In this document: positions 15,280 through 25,174 of the stretch, piece after piece
How the letters are laid out: each line of letters begins with the position of its first letter
Position numbering within the stretch: the stretch's first letter is position 1
NCBI RefSeq assembly: GCF_900177425.1
Contig: NZ_LT840184.1
Location: 1,887,487-1,951,486 of the forward strand
Direction of reading: 5' to 3'
DNA length: 64,000 nucleotides
Source: Paenibacillus uliginis N3/975
GTDB lineage: Bacteria; Bacillota; Bacilli; Paenibacillales; Paenibacillaceae
Position numbers and translations under genes: made by a program
The notes under the pieces: generated by a model
Seen by the model: the letters and a program-made list of their open reading frames with translations, nothing else
Database searches by the model: none
What the model was told of the DNA's origin: nothing

Positions 15280-16878
15280 ATGATATTTCGGAAAAGAAGC
15301 CCTCATAAGATCAAAAAATCCCTTGCCATAAATAGCGAGGTTGAGACGGATCCTCCTGCCGACGTGCTCAGCAAGAGCGTGGAGCAAAACCTTCAGAAAA
15401 TTCAAGAGACCCTTGGCAATAGCACCGATCTCATTATAAGGAAATTTCCATACGCGCCTGCTGGCGGCCGAACCGTTGCAATCTTGTTTACCGACGGGCT
15501 GGCAGAAGGAAAAGTCGTAAACGACTATATTATGGAATCATTAATGCAAAAAGAAGAAGGAGATGATTCCGATCCCATTGATCGGGAGTCTGATTCCTCA
15601 TCAGATATTTTTCAGACTTTAAAAGATGAAGCCCTGACTTTTGGCGACATCCGTGATCTTTCGAACTTTGAAGCCTTATATCACTCGCTGCTATCCGGAG
15701 ATGCAATTATTCTCATCGATGGCGAGTCGAAGGGAATAGCAGCGAGTGCGCGAGGGTGGAGAGATCGCGGTGTTGGTGAACCTGCCGTGGAGAATGTGGT
15801 CCGAGGTCCGCGTGAAGGCTTCTCGGAAGTCCTGCGTACCAATACAGCCTTGATCCGGCGTAAAATTAAGGATCCCCGTCTGTGGCTAGAATCCAAACAA
15901 ATTGGCCGAGTCACTCAAACGGATATAGGCATTATGTATATCAAGGGTATAGCGAACGACAAAATCGTAGAAGAAGTTCATGCCCGGCTGGATCGCATCG
16001 ACATTGATGCCATTCTGGAGAGCGGATATATCGAGGAATTGATTCAGGACGAAACGATGACTCCCTTCCCGACCGTGTATAACTCCGAGCGGCCTGATGT
16101 CATTGCAGCTGAGCTACTGGAAGGAAAAGTGGCAATCCTGGTCGATGGTACTCCGTTTGTGCTTATGGTCCCAGCGCCGTTTGTTTCCTTCATGAATGCT
16201 GCGGAAGATTACTATCAACGGGCAGATATCAGCAGTTTTGTCCGCTTGCTTCGTTATGGCGGGGCCTTTATCGCCTTGCTGGCTCCATCACTCTATATCG
16301 CCATTACCACATTTCACCAGGAAATGTTGCCGACTAATTTGCTGATCGGGCTCGCAGCGCAGCGGGAAAACGTTCCTTTTCCCGCCTTCATCGAAGCGCT
16401 CATGATGGAGGTTACCTTTGAGATTCTGCGTGAAGCTGGCGTCCGCATGCCGAAGTACATTGGAGCAGCCGTCTCCATTGTAGGCACGCTGGTTATCGGG
16501 CAAGCGGCCGTTGAGGCCGGAATTATCTCCGCCGCAATGGTCATTGTCGTCTCAATCACAGCCATATCAAGCTTTGTGCTGCCTGCCTACAACATGTCCA
16601 TCGCTTTTCGGATGATGCGTTTTCCTTTCATGGGAATCGCTGCTTCCTTCGGATTGTACGGCATTTTCGTAGGTTGCATCGCTCTTGTTCTGCATCTTTG
16701 CAGCTTGCGAACCTTCGGCGTGCCTTATATGGCGCCGCTTGCACCTTTGATTCCCAGTGACAACAAGGATGCGCTCTTCCGGTTTCCTCACAGCCTGTTG
16801 CTTACCCGTCCGCGATTGACCAATCAGAAAAATATCAAGCGGGAAAACAGCGCTACTTCCCGTAAATCACAAAAGTAA
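15280..16878 (+). CDS. GerA-family spore germinant receptor A subunit
   Basis: A 532-residue inner spore membrane protein. A soluble N-terminal half (about 1-270; ILFTDGLAEGKVVNDYIME, GDAIILIDGES, RGPREGFSEVLRTNTALIRRKI) is followed by membrane segments from about 275, with PFPAFIEALMMEVTFEILREAGVRMP between helices. These are hallmarks of GerAA/GerKA. I place the start at ATG 15280 after GAGAGGAAG; an upstream ATG at 15181 adds 33 residues but has no site. It heads a four-gene operon with the C subunit 23 bases downstream. Confidence 0.93.
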   Translation: MIFRKRSPHKIKKSLAINSEVETDPPADVLSKSVEQNLQKIQETLGNSTDLIIRKFPYAPAGGRTVAILFTDGLAEGKVVNDYIMESLMQKEEGDDSDPIDRESDSSSDIFQTLKDEALTFGDIRDLSNFEALYHSLLSGDAIILIDGESKGIAASARGWRDRGVGEPAVENVVRGPREGFSEVLRTNTALIRRKIKDPRLWLESKQIGRVTQTDIGIMYIKGIANDKIVEEVHARLDRIDIDAILESGYIEELIQDETMTPFPTVYNSERPDVIAAELLEGKVAILVDGTPFVLMVPAPFVSFMNAAEDYYQRADISSFVRLLRYGGAFIALLAPSLYIAITTFHQEMLPTNLLIGLAAQRENVPFPAFIEALMMEVTFEILREAGVRMPKYIGAAVSIVGTLVIGQAAVEAGIISAAMVIVVSITAISSFVLPAYNMSIAFRMMRFPFMGIAASFGLYGIFVGCIALVLHLCSLRTFGVPYMAPLAPLIPSDNKDALFRFPHSLLLTRPRLTNQKNIKRENSATSRKSQK

Positions 16879-16901
16879 ACATCGAAAGGAGGCAGAGGAG
16901 G

Positions 16902-18104
16902 ATGAAACGATACGTACTCAGTCTGTTCTTGTTCCTTATTCTGACCTCTTTTCTGACAGGATGCTGGAATCGCCGGGAACTAAATGAGCTCGCCATCGCG
17001 GTCGGGATGGGGCTCGATAAAGTGGGAGAACAATACCGGGTATCGGTTCAGGTGGTGAATCCTAAAGAAGTGGCTTCCAGTAAAGGGCAAGGCTTATCTC
17101 CTGCCATCTTGTATACGATGGAGGGCGACACCATATTGGAAGCCGTGCGGAGGATGAGCACCCTCAGTGCGCGAAAAATTTATTTTTCCCACCTGAGGAT
17201 GCTCCTGATCGGTGAATCCCTTGCCCGGGAAGGAATGGCAGAAAGCTTGGATCTCCTGCTCCGGGATCAAGAAATCCGGAGCGATTTTTACCTTGTGGTG
17301 ACTCAGAACAGTTCTGCGGAAGAGGTGCTAAAAGTCATGACGCCACTGGAGAGTGTACCGGCAAACAAACTATTTACCACACTGGAGACATCCGAGAAAT
17401 ACTGGTCTCCCAGTTTGACGGAAACGCTGGATGAAACGATCAAGGCTCTTATCGAAGAAGGTAGGCACCCTGTCCTGTCCGGACTTCGAATCGTTGGAGA
17501 CTCAGAGGTCGGAACTTCAAAGAAAAATGTTGAAAATATCGATATCCCCACCGAACTGAAAGAGTCGGGGCTTGCCGCTTTTAAGCAAGACAAATTGATT
17601 GGCTGGTTAAACGAGGAAGAGAGCAAGGGTTATAACTATATCCGCGGGAATGTCAAAAGCACGGCCGGCCATGTGGACTGTCTGGGGGGAGGCAAGGTTA
17701 CTACAGAGGTCGTTCGGACAAAATCGGAGATAAAAGGCCGCGTTGTACAGGGGCAGCCTCAGGTGAATGTCACCCTCCAAGCGGAGCAAAATATCGCCGC
17801 AGTGGAGTGCAGAAACTTGGAACTGATCAAGACAGAAACGATTCGACGGATTGAAAAAGAGGCGGAAGCCGAAATCATATCGCTGATGGAGTCAGCAATC
17901 AAGAAGGCGCAGAACTCTATCGGCGCGGATATTTTCGGATTCGGTGAAGCGATTCGACGGGCCGATCCGAAAGCATGGAAGAAAATGAAAGAGGACTGGG
18001 ATGAGCGCTATTTTTCAGATTTACCGGTTCATATCAAGGTCAAAGTCAAAATTCGACGAATCGGAACGGTTGGAGATTCATTTCTGAACAATACGAAGGA
18101 GTAG
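16902..18104 (+). CDS. GerC-family germinant receptor lipoprotein
   Basis: A 400-residue lipoprotein. The signal peptide ends with the lipobox LTGC at residues 19-22, followed by WNRRELNELAIAVGMGLDK, the standard GerAC/GerBC start. It has the three-domain length of the family, and its C terminus contains GADIFGFGEAIRRADPKAWKKMKEDW. It anchors to the outer face of the inner spore membrane and is essential for receptor function. The ribosome site GGAGGCAGAGGAGG sits just before ATG. Confidence 0.93.
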   Translation: MKRYVLSLFLFLILTSFLTGCWNRRELNELAIAVGMGLDKVGEQYRVSVQVVNPKEVASSKGQGLSPAILYTMEGDTILEAVRRMSTLSARKIYFSHLRMLLIGESLAREGMAESLDLLLRDQEIRSDFYLVVTQNSSAEEVLKVMTPLESVPANKLFTTLETSEKYWSPSLTETLDETIKALIEEGRHPVLSGLRIVGDSEVGTSKKNVENIDIPTELKESGLAAFKQDKLIGWLNEEESKGYNYIRGNVKSTAGHVDCLGGGKVTTEVVRTKSEIKGRVVQGQPQVNVTLQAEQNIAAVECRNLELIKTETIRRIEKEAEAEIISLMESAIKKAQNSIGADIFGFGEAIRRADPKAWKKMKEDWDERYFSDLPVHIKVKVKIRRIGTVGDSFLNNTKE

Positions 18105-18110
18105 CTTAAC

Positions 18111-18353
18111 ATGCTCGCTATTGCGGTTATCATTGCGGTTGGGGCTCTCATTGTCTGGCTGGAGGTCCCCCCGTTAATCAAAAAAAAACAAAAAAAGGAA
18201 CTTTGGGTATTCTCCATCCTGCTGCTCTTCGGTGTCGTGAGCAGTATTATTGTCAATATAAATCGCGATATTCCCAGCCCTCTGGAATGGATCACTGTAA
18301 TGTTTAAACCGCTCAGTGATCTGTTGGCCGCAATCGGTCTAATCGTTAAATGA
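18111..18353 (+). CDS. small two-helix membrane protein of ger operon (D-type subunit)
   Basis: An 80-residue protein with a hydrophobic helix at 2-21, a short lysine-rich loop (KKKQKKE, about 25-31) and a second helix at 32-49. It lies 6 bases after the C-subunit gene and 14 before the B-subunit gene. Small two-helix D proteins are known inside many gerA-type operons and modulate receptor activity. Identification rests on location and topology. Confidence 0.75.
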   Translation: MLAIAVIIAVGALIVWLEVPPLIKKKQKKELWVFSILLLFGVVSSIIVNINRDIPSPLEWITVMFKPLSDLLAAIGLIVK

Positions 18354-18367
18354 ACTGAGGTGAACTT

Positions 18368-19477
18368 ATGCAAGAACCGGTCAAAATTTCAGCAAGACAA
18401 TTTACGATCTTAACGATTTTTTTCTCAATCGGCAGCGCTATTCTGGTCATTCCATCGAGCGTAGCTTATATAGCCAAGCAAGATGCTTGGATCGCCTCCC
18501 TCATTGGCGTGGCCTGCGGGCTCTGTCTAACCGTGTTGTACAATATCTTAGCCGGGCTGTATCCCCAGATGAATCTGATTCAAATCATGGAGAAAGCTTT
18601 GGGCAAATGGCTGGGAAAAGTTCTATCTCTGCTGATCATCATTACTTTAATCATCATTGTTCCCGGAGTATTACATTATGTCGGAAATTTCTTGACGACT
18701 CAGATAATGCCCGAAACGCCGGTACAAGCTGTAAATATTCTATTTGCCATTGTGGTGGTCATGGGCGTAAGACTCGGTCTGGAAACGCTGGCCCGCTCGG
18801 CCGAGTTGATGTTCCCTTGGTTTATACTGCTTTACGTTTCTTTAGTTGTTTTAGTTGCGTCCCAGATCAAATTGGAGAATGTTCAGCCTGTGTTCGAACG
18901 GGGAGTCGGCCCCATTTGGCCAGCAGTTCTTTCCTTCGTCTCATTAGTATTTCTCCCACACTTTTTGATGCTGATGATTCATTCATCTTCCGTGAATCAG
19001 CCTCGGGAAGCCCGAAAAGCTTTTCTTCTGGGAAGCTTGATTGGCGGGCTTGTGATTGCTTTGATCGTGGCATTATCGATATTGGTATTTGGCCCCGAGA
19101 TTATTTCACATAGTTTTTTTCCCAGTTACCTGCTAGCTCAAAAAATTAATATCGGCAACTTTTTGCAACGAATTGAAGTGATTATGGCGATCATGTGGTT
19201 CATATCACTCTACTTTAGATTGACCCTGTATCTGTACTTCATGGCGCTCGCCCTGACCTACATATTCAATCTAAGTGACTATCGGCCGTTGGTACTGCCT
19301 CTGGGCATCCTTCTGGTGGCTATATCGGTCATCGTTTACCCCAATGTCGCCTACCAGCAGAACTTCGATTCTCGAATATGGGTTCCTTATATATTGACTA
19401 TTGGATTGCTGCTGCCCTTGCTGCTGCTTCTGATCCATGGGTTACGAAAGTTGGCTGGGAACAAAAAGAAAAAATGA
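18368..19477 (+). CDS. GerB-family germinant receptor B subunit
   Basis: A 369-residue protein with ten hydrophobic segments, of the APC-related GerAB family. It begins VKISARQFTILTIFFSIGSAILVIP, the usual GerAB N terminus. The B subunit is the germinant-binding component in well studied receptors. Gene order A-C-small-B matches many Paenibacillus and Bacillus ger operons. A hairpin follows at 19498. The germinant cannot be inferred from the sequence. Confidence 0.93.
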   Translation: MQEPVKISARQFTILTIFFSIGSAILVIPSSVAYIAKQDAWIASLIGVACGLCLTVLYNILAGLYPQMNLIQIMEKALGKWLGKVLSLLIIITLIIIVPGVLHYVGNFLTTQIMPETPVQAVNILFAIVVVMGVRLGLETLARSAELMFPWFILLYVSLVVLVASQIKLENVQPVFERGVGPIWPAVLSFVSLVFLPHFLMLMIHSSSVNQPREARKAFLLGSLIGGLVIALIVALSILVFGPEIISHSFFPSYLLAQKINIGNFLQRIEVIMAIMWFISLYFRLTLYLYFMALALTYIFNLSDYRPLVLPLGILLVAISVIVYPNVAYQQNFDSRIWVPYILTIGLLLPLLLLLIHGLRKLAGNKKKK

Positions 19478-19497
19478 TCTGCTCATCCCGGGCAACC

Positions 19498-19550
19498 ATA
19501 AGCCCAGAAGACAGCCACTCTTCAGTGGCTCTTACTGGGCTTATTCTGTT
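19498..19550 (+). terminator. terminator after ger operon
   Basis: ATAAGCCCAG (19498-19507) pairs perfectly with CTGGGCTTAT (19535-19544), with an inner AGCCACT/AGTGGCT hairpin on a TTC loop. The following TTCTGTTAT run is weak, so efficiency is uncertain. Confidence 0.65.
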
Positions 19551-19612
19551 ATATTAGATTTGGCAACCCATACCGGCTTGTCCAATTGATCAGGTAAAAG
19601 AAAGGATTCGGG

Positions 19613-22600
19613 ATGAGCTTTCCAATAAATGAACAAGTCATCCAATCGTTGTGCGGACGCACCTCTTTTAACAAAGGAGTAATGTACGCTCGGTCTGGCA
19701 AAGTTTCGATTACAAGTTATAATCCAAGTGATTCTGTTTTTTATGCGAGGGTCGATGGTGACCAGAATTGCGATGTAGAAGTGAAGATTTATGGTAATGG
19801 AGAAGTGGAGGCGGCATGTACCTGCTCGTCTTTTTTTTCATTTGATAAGCATTGCAAACATACAGCCGCCGTACTGCTGCATATATTACATATTCAAATA
19901 GAGGGGGATTTGTATTCAGAAATGCGCTCTTCTGATGAGGAAACAGGCGTTTCGGATGTAGATATTATGCTTACGAAGACGATGTTGGAACTCTTTGAAG
20001 ACAAGCACCAGCGTTCAAGCCGTGCCCAGACCTATTTTGATACTAGAACGGTACTTGATGTTGAGCTTGTATGCCGAGTAATCTCTTATGGATACTGGAA
20101 ATATAGGTTTGGCATTGAGATGAAGATCGGTTCCAAGCGAATGTATATCGTACAAAACATTCGGCAATTTCTGGATCGGGTTCAGCGTAAAGAGAGTTAT
20201 GCTTTTTCGAAGCATTTCACGTACGATCCTGAGCTTCATAGCTTTAGAAAAGAGGATGATGATATCATCCAGCAGTTTATTGAAATATGCAGCAGAGAGT
20301 ATATGTACCGTGAGACATCAAGCCCGTTCGCAAATGTTCAGCCGAGTAAGTTGAATGGTGAGCGGATGTTATTAATTCCTCCGTATGTCTGGGGAGATTT
20401 GTATCCGCTGCTCGTAAAAGCACCATCCATAAAGCTGGAGCAGGATGGGGTTACATATGATGGTTTCGGTTTGAGTGATGGCGCGATTCCGCTTCATTTT
20501 GAGTTTGACCAAGTCCGTGAGGAGACTGAAGGCTATCAGCTGCACGTACAAGGGCTGGAGAATATGATGGTTTTGGAAGCGTATGAGCTGGTCCTTGCGG
20601 AAGGGAAGCTGTGGAAGCTGCCTGGGGATCAATGCGCAAAACTCTCGGATATGAAACATATGCTTGAGAACTCAGGCAGGAACACTATGGGTATCCTTCC
20701 GGAACAGATGGAACCTTTTATGGAAAAGGTCATTCCAGGATTAAGAAAGCTCGGCAGCGTCGGTGTTTCTCAGGTCGTCTCTAACCGGATCGTGCAGACG
20801 CCACTTGCAGCACGCTTGTATCTGGATCGGGTAAAGGACCGGCTGTTGGCGGGTCTTGAATTTCAATACGGCGATATTATTATCAATCCTCTTCAGGAAA
20901 CGTACCAACAGCGGGGCGAAGGCCGGATTCTGATGCGTAACGGAGATCAGGAAAACCGAATTATGGAGCTTATGGAACAAAGCCGTTTCAGTAAGACAGA
21001 GGGCGGATATTTTCTGGATGACGAGGATGATGAGTACGATTTTCTGTATCATGTTGTTCCGCAGTTGGAACAGTTGTTGAAGGTCTATGCTACCTCTGCG
21101 GTGAAGGTACGGCTGTTTAAAGGAGCTATTCCTCCTAAAGTGACGGTAAGCATGGATGAACGGACGGAATGGCTGCAGTTTAAGTTTGATATGGATGGAA
21201 TACCAGAGGCGGAAGTACGCAAGCTTCTGAAGTCTCTGGAAGAGAAACGCAAGTTTCACAAGCTGCCGGACGGTGCTCTAATGCCGTTGGAAAGCACAGA
21301 ATTTCAGGAAATGCTTCATTTTATGAATGGGATAGGGATCAATCTATCGGATCTGAATGGTGCCGAAATGCGTTTGCCTGCCGTTCGTGCACTGTATTTC
21401 ATGGATTTCGATAGTCATGGGAATTCCATAAAGCTAGAAAAGTCTTTAAGACGACTTCTGGAGCATGTTCGAAATCCAGATCATTTGGACTTCCCGGTAC
21501 CCGAAAGATTGTCTCATATCCTCAGGGAGTACCAGGTATACGGTTATCAGTGGATGAAGACGTTGGCGTTTTACCGGTTTGGAGGCATCCTGGCGGATGA
21601 TATGGGTCTTGGAAAAACATTGCAGAGCATTGCGTTTATCGTTTCGGTTCTGTCTGAGATTCGAGAACGTAAGCAACCCGCACTGGTTGTTACTCCAGCA
21701 TCACTCATGTATAACTGGAAGAATGAGCTGGAAAGGTTTGCGCCTGAGGTTCATGTCGTCATAGCTGATGGCACGAAAAGTGAGCGGACATCCACTCTGC
21801 AGAATACCGAACGGGTAGATGTTGTAATTACTTCTTACCCGCTGCTTCGTAGAGATATTACTCTTTATACAGTGAAATCGTTTCATACGGTAATTTTGGA
21901 TGAAGCTCAGACGTTCAAGAATCATGCTACCCAGACGGCACACGCCGTAAAAGCAATTGATGCGATGTACCATTTTGCACTTACCGGAACGCCGGTAGAG
22001 AATAAAATGGAAGAGCTATGGACCATATTCGATACTGTGTTTCCACAATTGTTTCCGGAAAGGAGGGCCTTTAATGAGCTTTCTAGGGAAACAGTGGCAA
22101 AGCGTATCCGGCCATTTCTGCTGCGACGGCTGAAGTCAGATGTATTGAAGGAGCTGCCTGATAAGATTGAGACTCTTCAAGCTTCCGAGCTGCTGCCGGA
22201 GCAGAAGAAGCTGTATGCCGCTTATCTGGCCAAGCTGCAACATGAAGCCTTGAAGCATTTGAACGAGAAGGGATTTCAAAAGAACCGTATCAAGATTCTT
22301 GCCGGCTTAACCAGACTTCGTCAGTTGTGCTGTCATCCCTCGTTGTTTGTGGAGGGGTATGAGGGTAGTTCTGCCAAGTTCGAGCAGCTGATGGAAATTG
22401 TAGAAGAGTGCCGGAATGCAGGAAAGCGAATGCTCATTTTTTCGCAGTTCACAGAGATGTTGGGCCTCATTGGTCGTGAGCTAGGAGATCAGGGTGTCTC
22501 ATTTTTTTATCTGGACGGCCAGACGCCAGCTGCGGAGCGGGTTACTCTATGCAGCAGATTTAATGAAGGGGAGAGGGATTTGTTCCTGGTCTCTCTGAAA

Positions 22601-22882
22601 GCAGGTGGTACTGGACTGAATTTGACTGGCGCAGATACGGTGATTTTGTACGACTTGTGGTGGAATCCAGCCGTAGAGCAGCAAGCGGCAGATCGTGCAC
22701 ACCGTATTGGCCAGAAGAAGATTGTTCAGGTGATCCGTCTTGTTGCACAAGGTACCGTGGAAGACAAGATGTACGAGCTTCAGCAGAAGAAGAAAGATTT
22801 AATCGAGGAAATTATTCAACCTGGAGAGGAAGTATTGACAGCACTTACGGAACAGGAGATCCGGGAAATATTGATGATCTAA
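19613..22882 (+). CDS. SWIM-domain SNF2-family DEAD/DEAH helicase
   Basis: A 1089-residue protein. A SWIM zinc finger near residues 65-85 (CTCSSFFSFDKHCKHTAAVL, with the CxC...CxH pattern) is followed by an SNF2 helicase-associated region, then the two ATPase lobes: ADDMGLGKTLQS near 662, LDEAQTFKN, ALTGTPVENKMEELW, SQFTEML, SLKAGGTGLNLTGAD and the final QQAADRAHRIGQ. It is an ATP-driven double-stranded DNA translocase; its specific role in Bacillota is not established. It stands alone between terminators except for the membrane gene 34 bases downstream. Confidence 0.93.
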   Translation: MSFPINEQVIQSLCGRTSFNKGVMYARSGKVSITSYNPSDSVFYARVDGDQNCDVEVKIYGNGEVEAACTCSSFFSFDKHCKHTAAVLLHILHIQIEGDLYSEMRSSDEETGVSDVDIMLTKTMLELFEDKHQRSSRAQTYFDTRTVLDVELVCRVISYGYWKYRFGIEMKIGSKRMYIVQNIRQFLDRVQRKESYAFSKHFTYDPELHSFRKEDDDIIQQFIEICSREYMYRETSSPFANVQPSKLNGERMLLIPPYVWGDLYPLLVKAPSIKLEQDGVTYDGFGLSDGAIPLHFEFDQVREETEGYQLHVQGLENMMVLEAYELVLAEGKLWKLPGDQCAKLSDMKHMLENSGRNTMGILPEQMEPFMEKVIPGLRKLGSVGVSQVVSNRIVQTPLAARLYLDRVKDRLLAGLEFQYGDIIINPLQETYQQRGEGRILMRNGDQENRIMELMEQSRFSKTEGGYFLDDEDDEYDFLYHVVPQLEQLLKVYATSAVKVRLFKGAIPPKVTVSMDERTEWLQFKFDMDGIPEAEVRKLLKSLEEKRKFHKLPDGALMPLESTEFQEMLHFMNGIGINLSDLNGAEMRLPAVRALYFMDFDSHGNSIKLEKSLRRLLEHVRNPDHLDFPVPERLSHILREYQVYGYQWMKTLAFYRFGGILADDMGLGKTLQSIAFIVSVLSEIRERKQPALVVTPASLMYNWKNELERFAPEVHVVIADGTKSERTSTLQNTERVDVVITSYPLLRRDITLYTVKSFHTVILDEAQTFKNHATQTAHAVKAIDAMYHFALTGTPVENKMEELWTIFDTVFPQLFPERRAFNELSRETVAKRIRPFLLRRLKSDVLKELPDKIETLQASELLPEQKKLYAAYLAKLQHEALKHLNEKGFQKNRIKILAGLTRLRQLCCHPSLFVEGYEGSSAKFEQLMEIVEECRNAGKRMLIFSQFTEMLGLIGRELGDQGVSFFYLDGQTPAAERVTLCSRFNEGERDLFLVSLKAGGTGLNLTGADTVILYDLWWNPAVEQQAADRAHRIGQKKIVQVIRLVAQGTVEDKMYELQQKKKDLIEEIIQPGEEVLTALTEQEIREILMI

Positions 22883-22916
22883 GCAGTTCATTAGATCTGG
22901 GTCTGGAGGAGAAAAT

Positions 22917-23447
22917 ATGCCGGAATTGCTAATGGAAATGAGTATACCAACATTAGTATGGTTGTTTATTGTTGCATTTCTAATTCATGATCTCGAAGAG
23001 ATTATCTGGGTCGGCCCTTGGATTGAGAAGAATAGGACGGAAGTCATCACGAAAGTGCCGGGTTTCATGAAGAAGAGACTAGAGAACCTGTTCCGAATTA
23101 ACAGCAGTCAATTTGCTGTTGCCGTACTCTTGGAGCTGATTGTGTTTATCCCGTTTACGTTTATGGCTGCAGAGCAGGGGAAGTTTTTAGTGTTTCTGGC
23201 CTTTAACAGTTTATTTTTCATACATGTGTTTACTCATCTTGGTCAAAGTATTTATTTAAGAAGATATACGCCTGGGGTTGTTACCGCTGTAATCATCACA
23301 CTACCGTATGGCCTGTTCTTGTTTTACCGCTTGCTCTCTGATGGATTGGTAACGTGGAGTCAGGTTTTGTGGAGCATTCCTTTAGGGCTGCTTATGGTAC
23401 CGGTCGTCTTGGTTGGGCATAAGCTCGGCAAAAAAGTTGTGAAATAA
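22917..23447 (+). CDS. HXXEE-domain membrane protein
   Basis: A 176-residue protein with about five hydrophobic segments. FLIHDLEEIIW near residues 22-32 provides the HxxEE motif of the family, and a second histidine-rich segment (FFIHVFTHLGQS) follows in the middle. HXXEE proteins are membrane proteins of unknown biochemical function. The start ATG is 8 bases after GGAGG. A terminator follows at 23480. Confidence 0.8.
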   Translation: MPELLMEMSIPTLVWLFIVAFLIHDLEEIIWVGPWIEKNRTEVITKVPGFMKKRLENLFRINSSQFAVAVLLELIVFIPFTFMAAEQGKFLVFLAFNSLFFIHVFTHLGQSIYLRRYTPGVVTAVIITLPYGLFLFYRLLSDGLVTWSQVLWSIPLGLLMVPVVLVGHKLGKKVVK

Positions 23448-23479
23448 CTGTATGAGTCTGTGTGGCCGTTTATGAACAC

Positions 23480-23528
23480 AACAGCATTGTGGTACCTCAT
23501 ATTACAGAGGCTGCGATGCTGTTTTTTT
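23480..23528 (+). terminator. terminator after HXXEE gene
   Basis: AACAGCAT (23480-23487) pairs with ATGCTGTT (23516-23523), followed by a run of T residues. Confidence 0.75.
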
Positions 23529-23674
23529 ATTTTGAAAAATAAAGATGAGTTTCCCTAATAAAAGCCTTTTATCCATTTTGAAATAAAACGGGAATAGTAC
23601 AAAGTTCTAAATAATAAAAGTAGTGATACACGGTACGATTTAAGTCACTTTAACCAAGATGGAGGGGCTTTGAT

Positions 23675-25063
23675 ATGAGAAAGATCCATTTGTTGGCCAC
23701 AATTATGGTAGCGTTTACACTCCTGTTTGTGTCGGCGTGCAGCAGCTCAAACCCCCCGGCAAATCCAAAGCCTGAGAGCGGAGGAACGAAGACAGCGGAG
23801 ACACCACCGCCGCCGGAGAAAAAAGAACAGGAACCGCCGGTGAAAGAAGAACGGAAAATTGATATGAACGGCGAGACGCTTAAAATCCTGCACTGGATCG
23901 ACGGTCCGAAAGAAGACACACCGGAAGGGGCTTTGGCGCTTGAGAAATGGAAAGAGGCGGAGAAGAAATATAACGTCAAAATTGTATGGGAGAAGGTACC
24001 TTGGGGAGAGAACATCCAAATGGTCACGAACGCAGCTCTCTCCGGCGAATCGGTAGCGGATATTGTGCCACTTGACTACTATTTTGCCGTTCCTGCAATC
24101 AATCAGGGATTATTCATGCCGGTGGATGATTTCTTTGATTTTAATGATCCCAAATGGCCGGAGGGCATGAAGAAGCATGGTATGGTCAACGGTAAAATGT
24201 ACGGTTTCACTTCCAATATCAATAATGTATCCGGTGTTTATTACAATAAAACATTGTTTGAACGTGAAGGACTGCCTGATCCGCATGAGCTGGTCGCTCA
24301 AGACAAATGGAATTGGGACGCATTTCTGGATATCGCTAAAAAAGCCACCAAAGATACTGACGGTGATGGGGTGATCGATCAGTACGGGATAACCAACGAC
24401 GGAGGTGTACTTACACGGATTCTGGTTCATTCCAATGGTGCTGCCTTGATTGAGGAAAAGGACGGCAAGCATGTATTTGCCTACAACAATCCGAATGTGC
24501 TGGAAGCTCTGCGCTTCTTGTACGATTTGTACAACACGCACAAAGTGATCGCCCCGAAAGTCGGCGATAACGAACATACTGACTCTCAAACCTATTTTAA
24601 TACAGGCAAAGCTGCCATGGTGACTGGTGAACTGTGGGAAGGTGCAACCCGGACGAATATGACGGATGAGCAAGGCTTCGTATTTTTCCCGAAAGGACCA
24701 AAGGCAACACAGTATCAAGGCAGTGTGGAAAACTATGTTCAATTCTACATTCCGGCGAACGTGAAGCGTGCCGAAGAAAAGGCATATATATGGGATCAAA
24801 TCCAGATGTGGGATCGTGTAGATCAAGTCAACCGAGAGGATGCGGAAAAGCAGCTTCTGGCTGATGAGGAAGATGTAGAAGCAATGCTGGAGCTGATTAA
24901 ATACTCCCAGCCTGTATTCCTACCACTGAACGGCGTTCTGGGAGAAATACCAAGGTCAATTATAAAGGGAGAGTCACCAGAGACCATACTTGAAAGAAAT
25001 AAACAGGTTGCCCAAGATGGTATCGACAAACACCTGAATACAATAAAAGAATCTGCAAAATAA
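23675..25063 (+). CDS. carbohydrate ABC transporter solute-binding lipoprotein
   Basis: A 462-residue family 1 solute-binding protein. The signal peptide ends with the lipobox VSAC at residues 19-22, then a proline/glutamate-rich linker (about 24-60). The mature domain shows ILHWIDGPKE, YYNKTLFEREGLPDP and FFPKGPKATQYQGSV typical of sugar binders. ATG follows GATGGAGGGGC. It is the first gene of an eight-gene import cluster and is separated from the next by a strong hairpin at 25114, which could raise its mRNA level above that of the permeases. The substrate is unknown. Confidence 0.88.
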   Translation: MRKIHLLATIMVAFTLLFVSACSSSNPPANPKPESGGTKTAETPPPPEKKEQEPPVKEERKIDMNGETLKILHWIDGPKEDTPEGALALEKWKEAEKKYNVKIVWEKVPWGENIQMVTNAALSGESVADIVPLDYYFAVPAINQGLFMPVDDFFDFNDPKWPEGMKKHGMVNGKMYGFTSNINNVSGVYYNKTLFEREGLPDPHELVAQDKWNWDAFLDIAKKATKDTDGDGVIDQYGITNDGGVLTRILVHSNGAALIEEKDGKHVFAYNNPNVLEALRFLYDLYNTHKVIAPKVGDNEHTDSQTYFNTGKAAMVTGELWEGATRTNMTDEQGFVFFPKGPKATQYQGSVENYVQFYIPANVKRAEEKAYIWDQIQMWDRVDQVNREDAEKQLLADEEDVEAMLELIKYSQPVFLPLNGVLGEIPRSIIKGESPETILERNKQVAQDGIDKHLNTIKESAK

Positions 25064-25113
25064 AGTGGAATGTTGAAATCGTGTCCATAGCACAGAAGAG
25101 AGGTTGTAACGCG

Positions 25114-25146
25114 GGAGGGAATCCCGTAAGGGATTCCCTCCTTTTA
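25114..25146 (+). terminator. strong hairpin between solute-binding protein and rest of cluster
   Basis: GGAGGGAATCCC (25114-25125), GTAA loop, GGGATTCCCTCC (25130-25141), then TTTTA. The 12-bp perfect stem with a short T run suggests partial termination or 3'-end protection of the binding-protein transcript. Confidence 0.75.
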
Positions 25147-25174
25147 TCTATTTGATGAGGAATGAGGGTTTTGC

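Noticed and set aside
15020..15280. Sigma-G promoter for the ger operon
   Set aside because: TGAATA and CATACTT-like elements are present, but their spacing (about 24 bases) is wrong for sigma-G.
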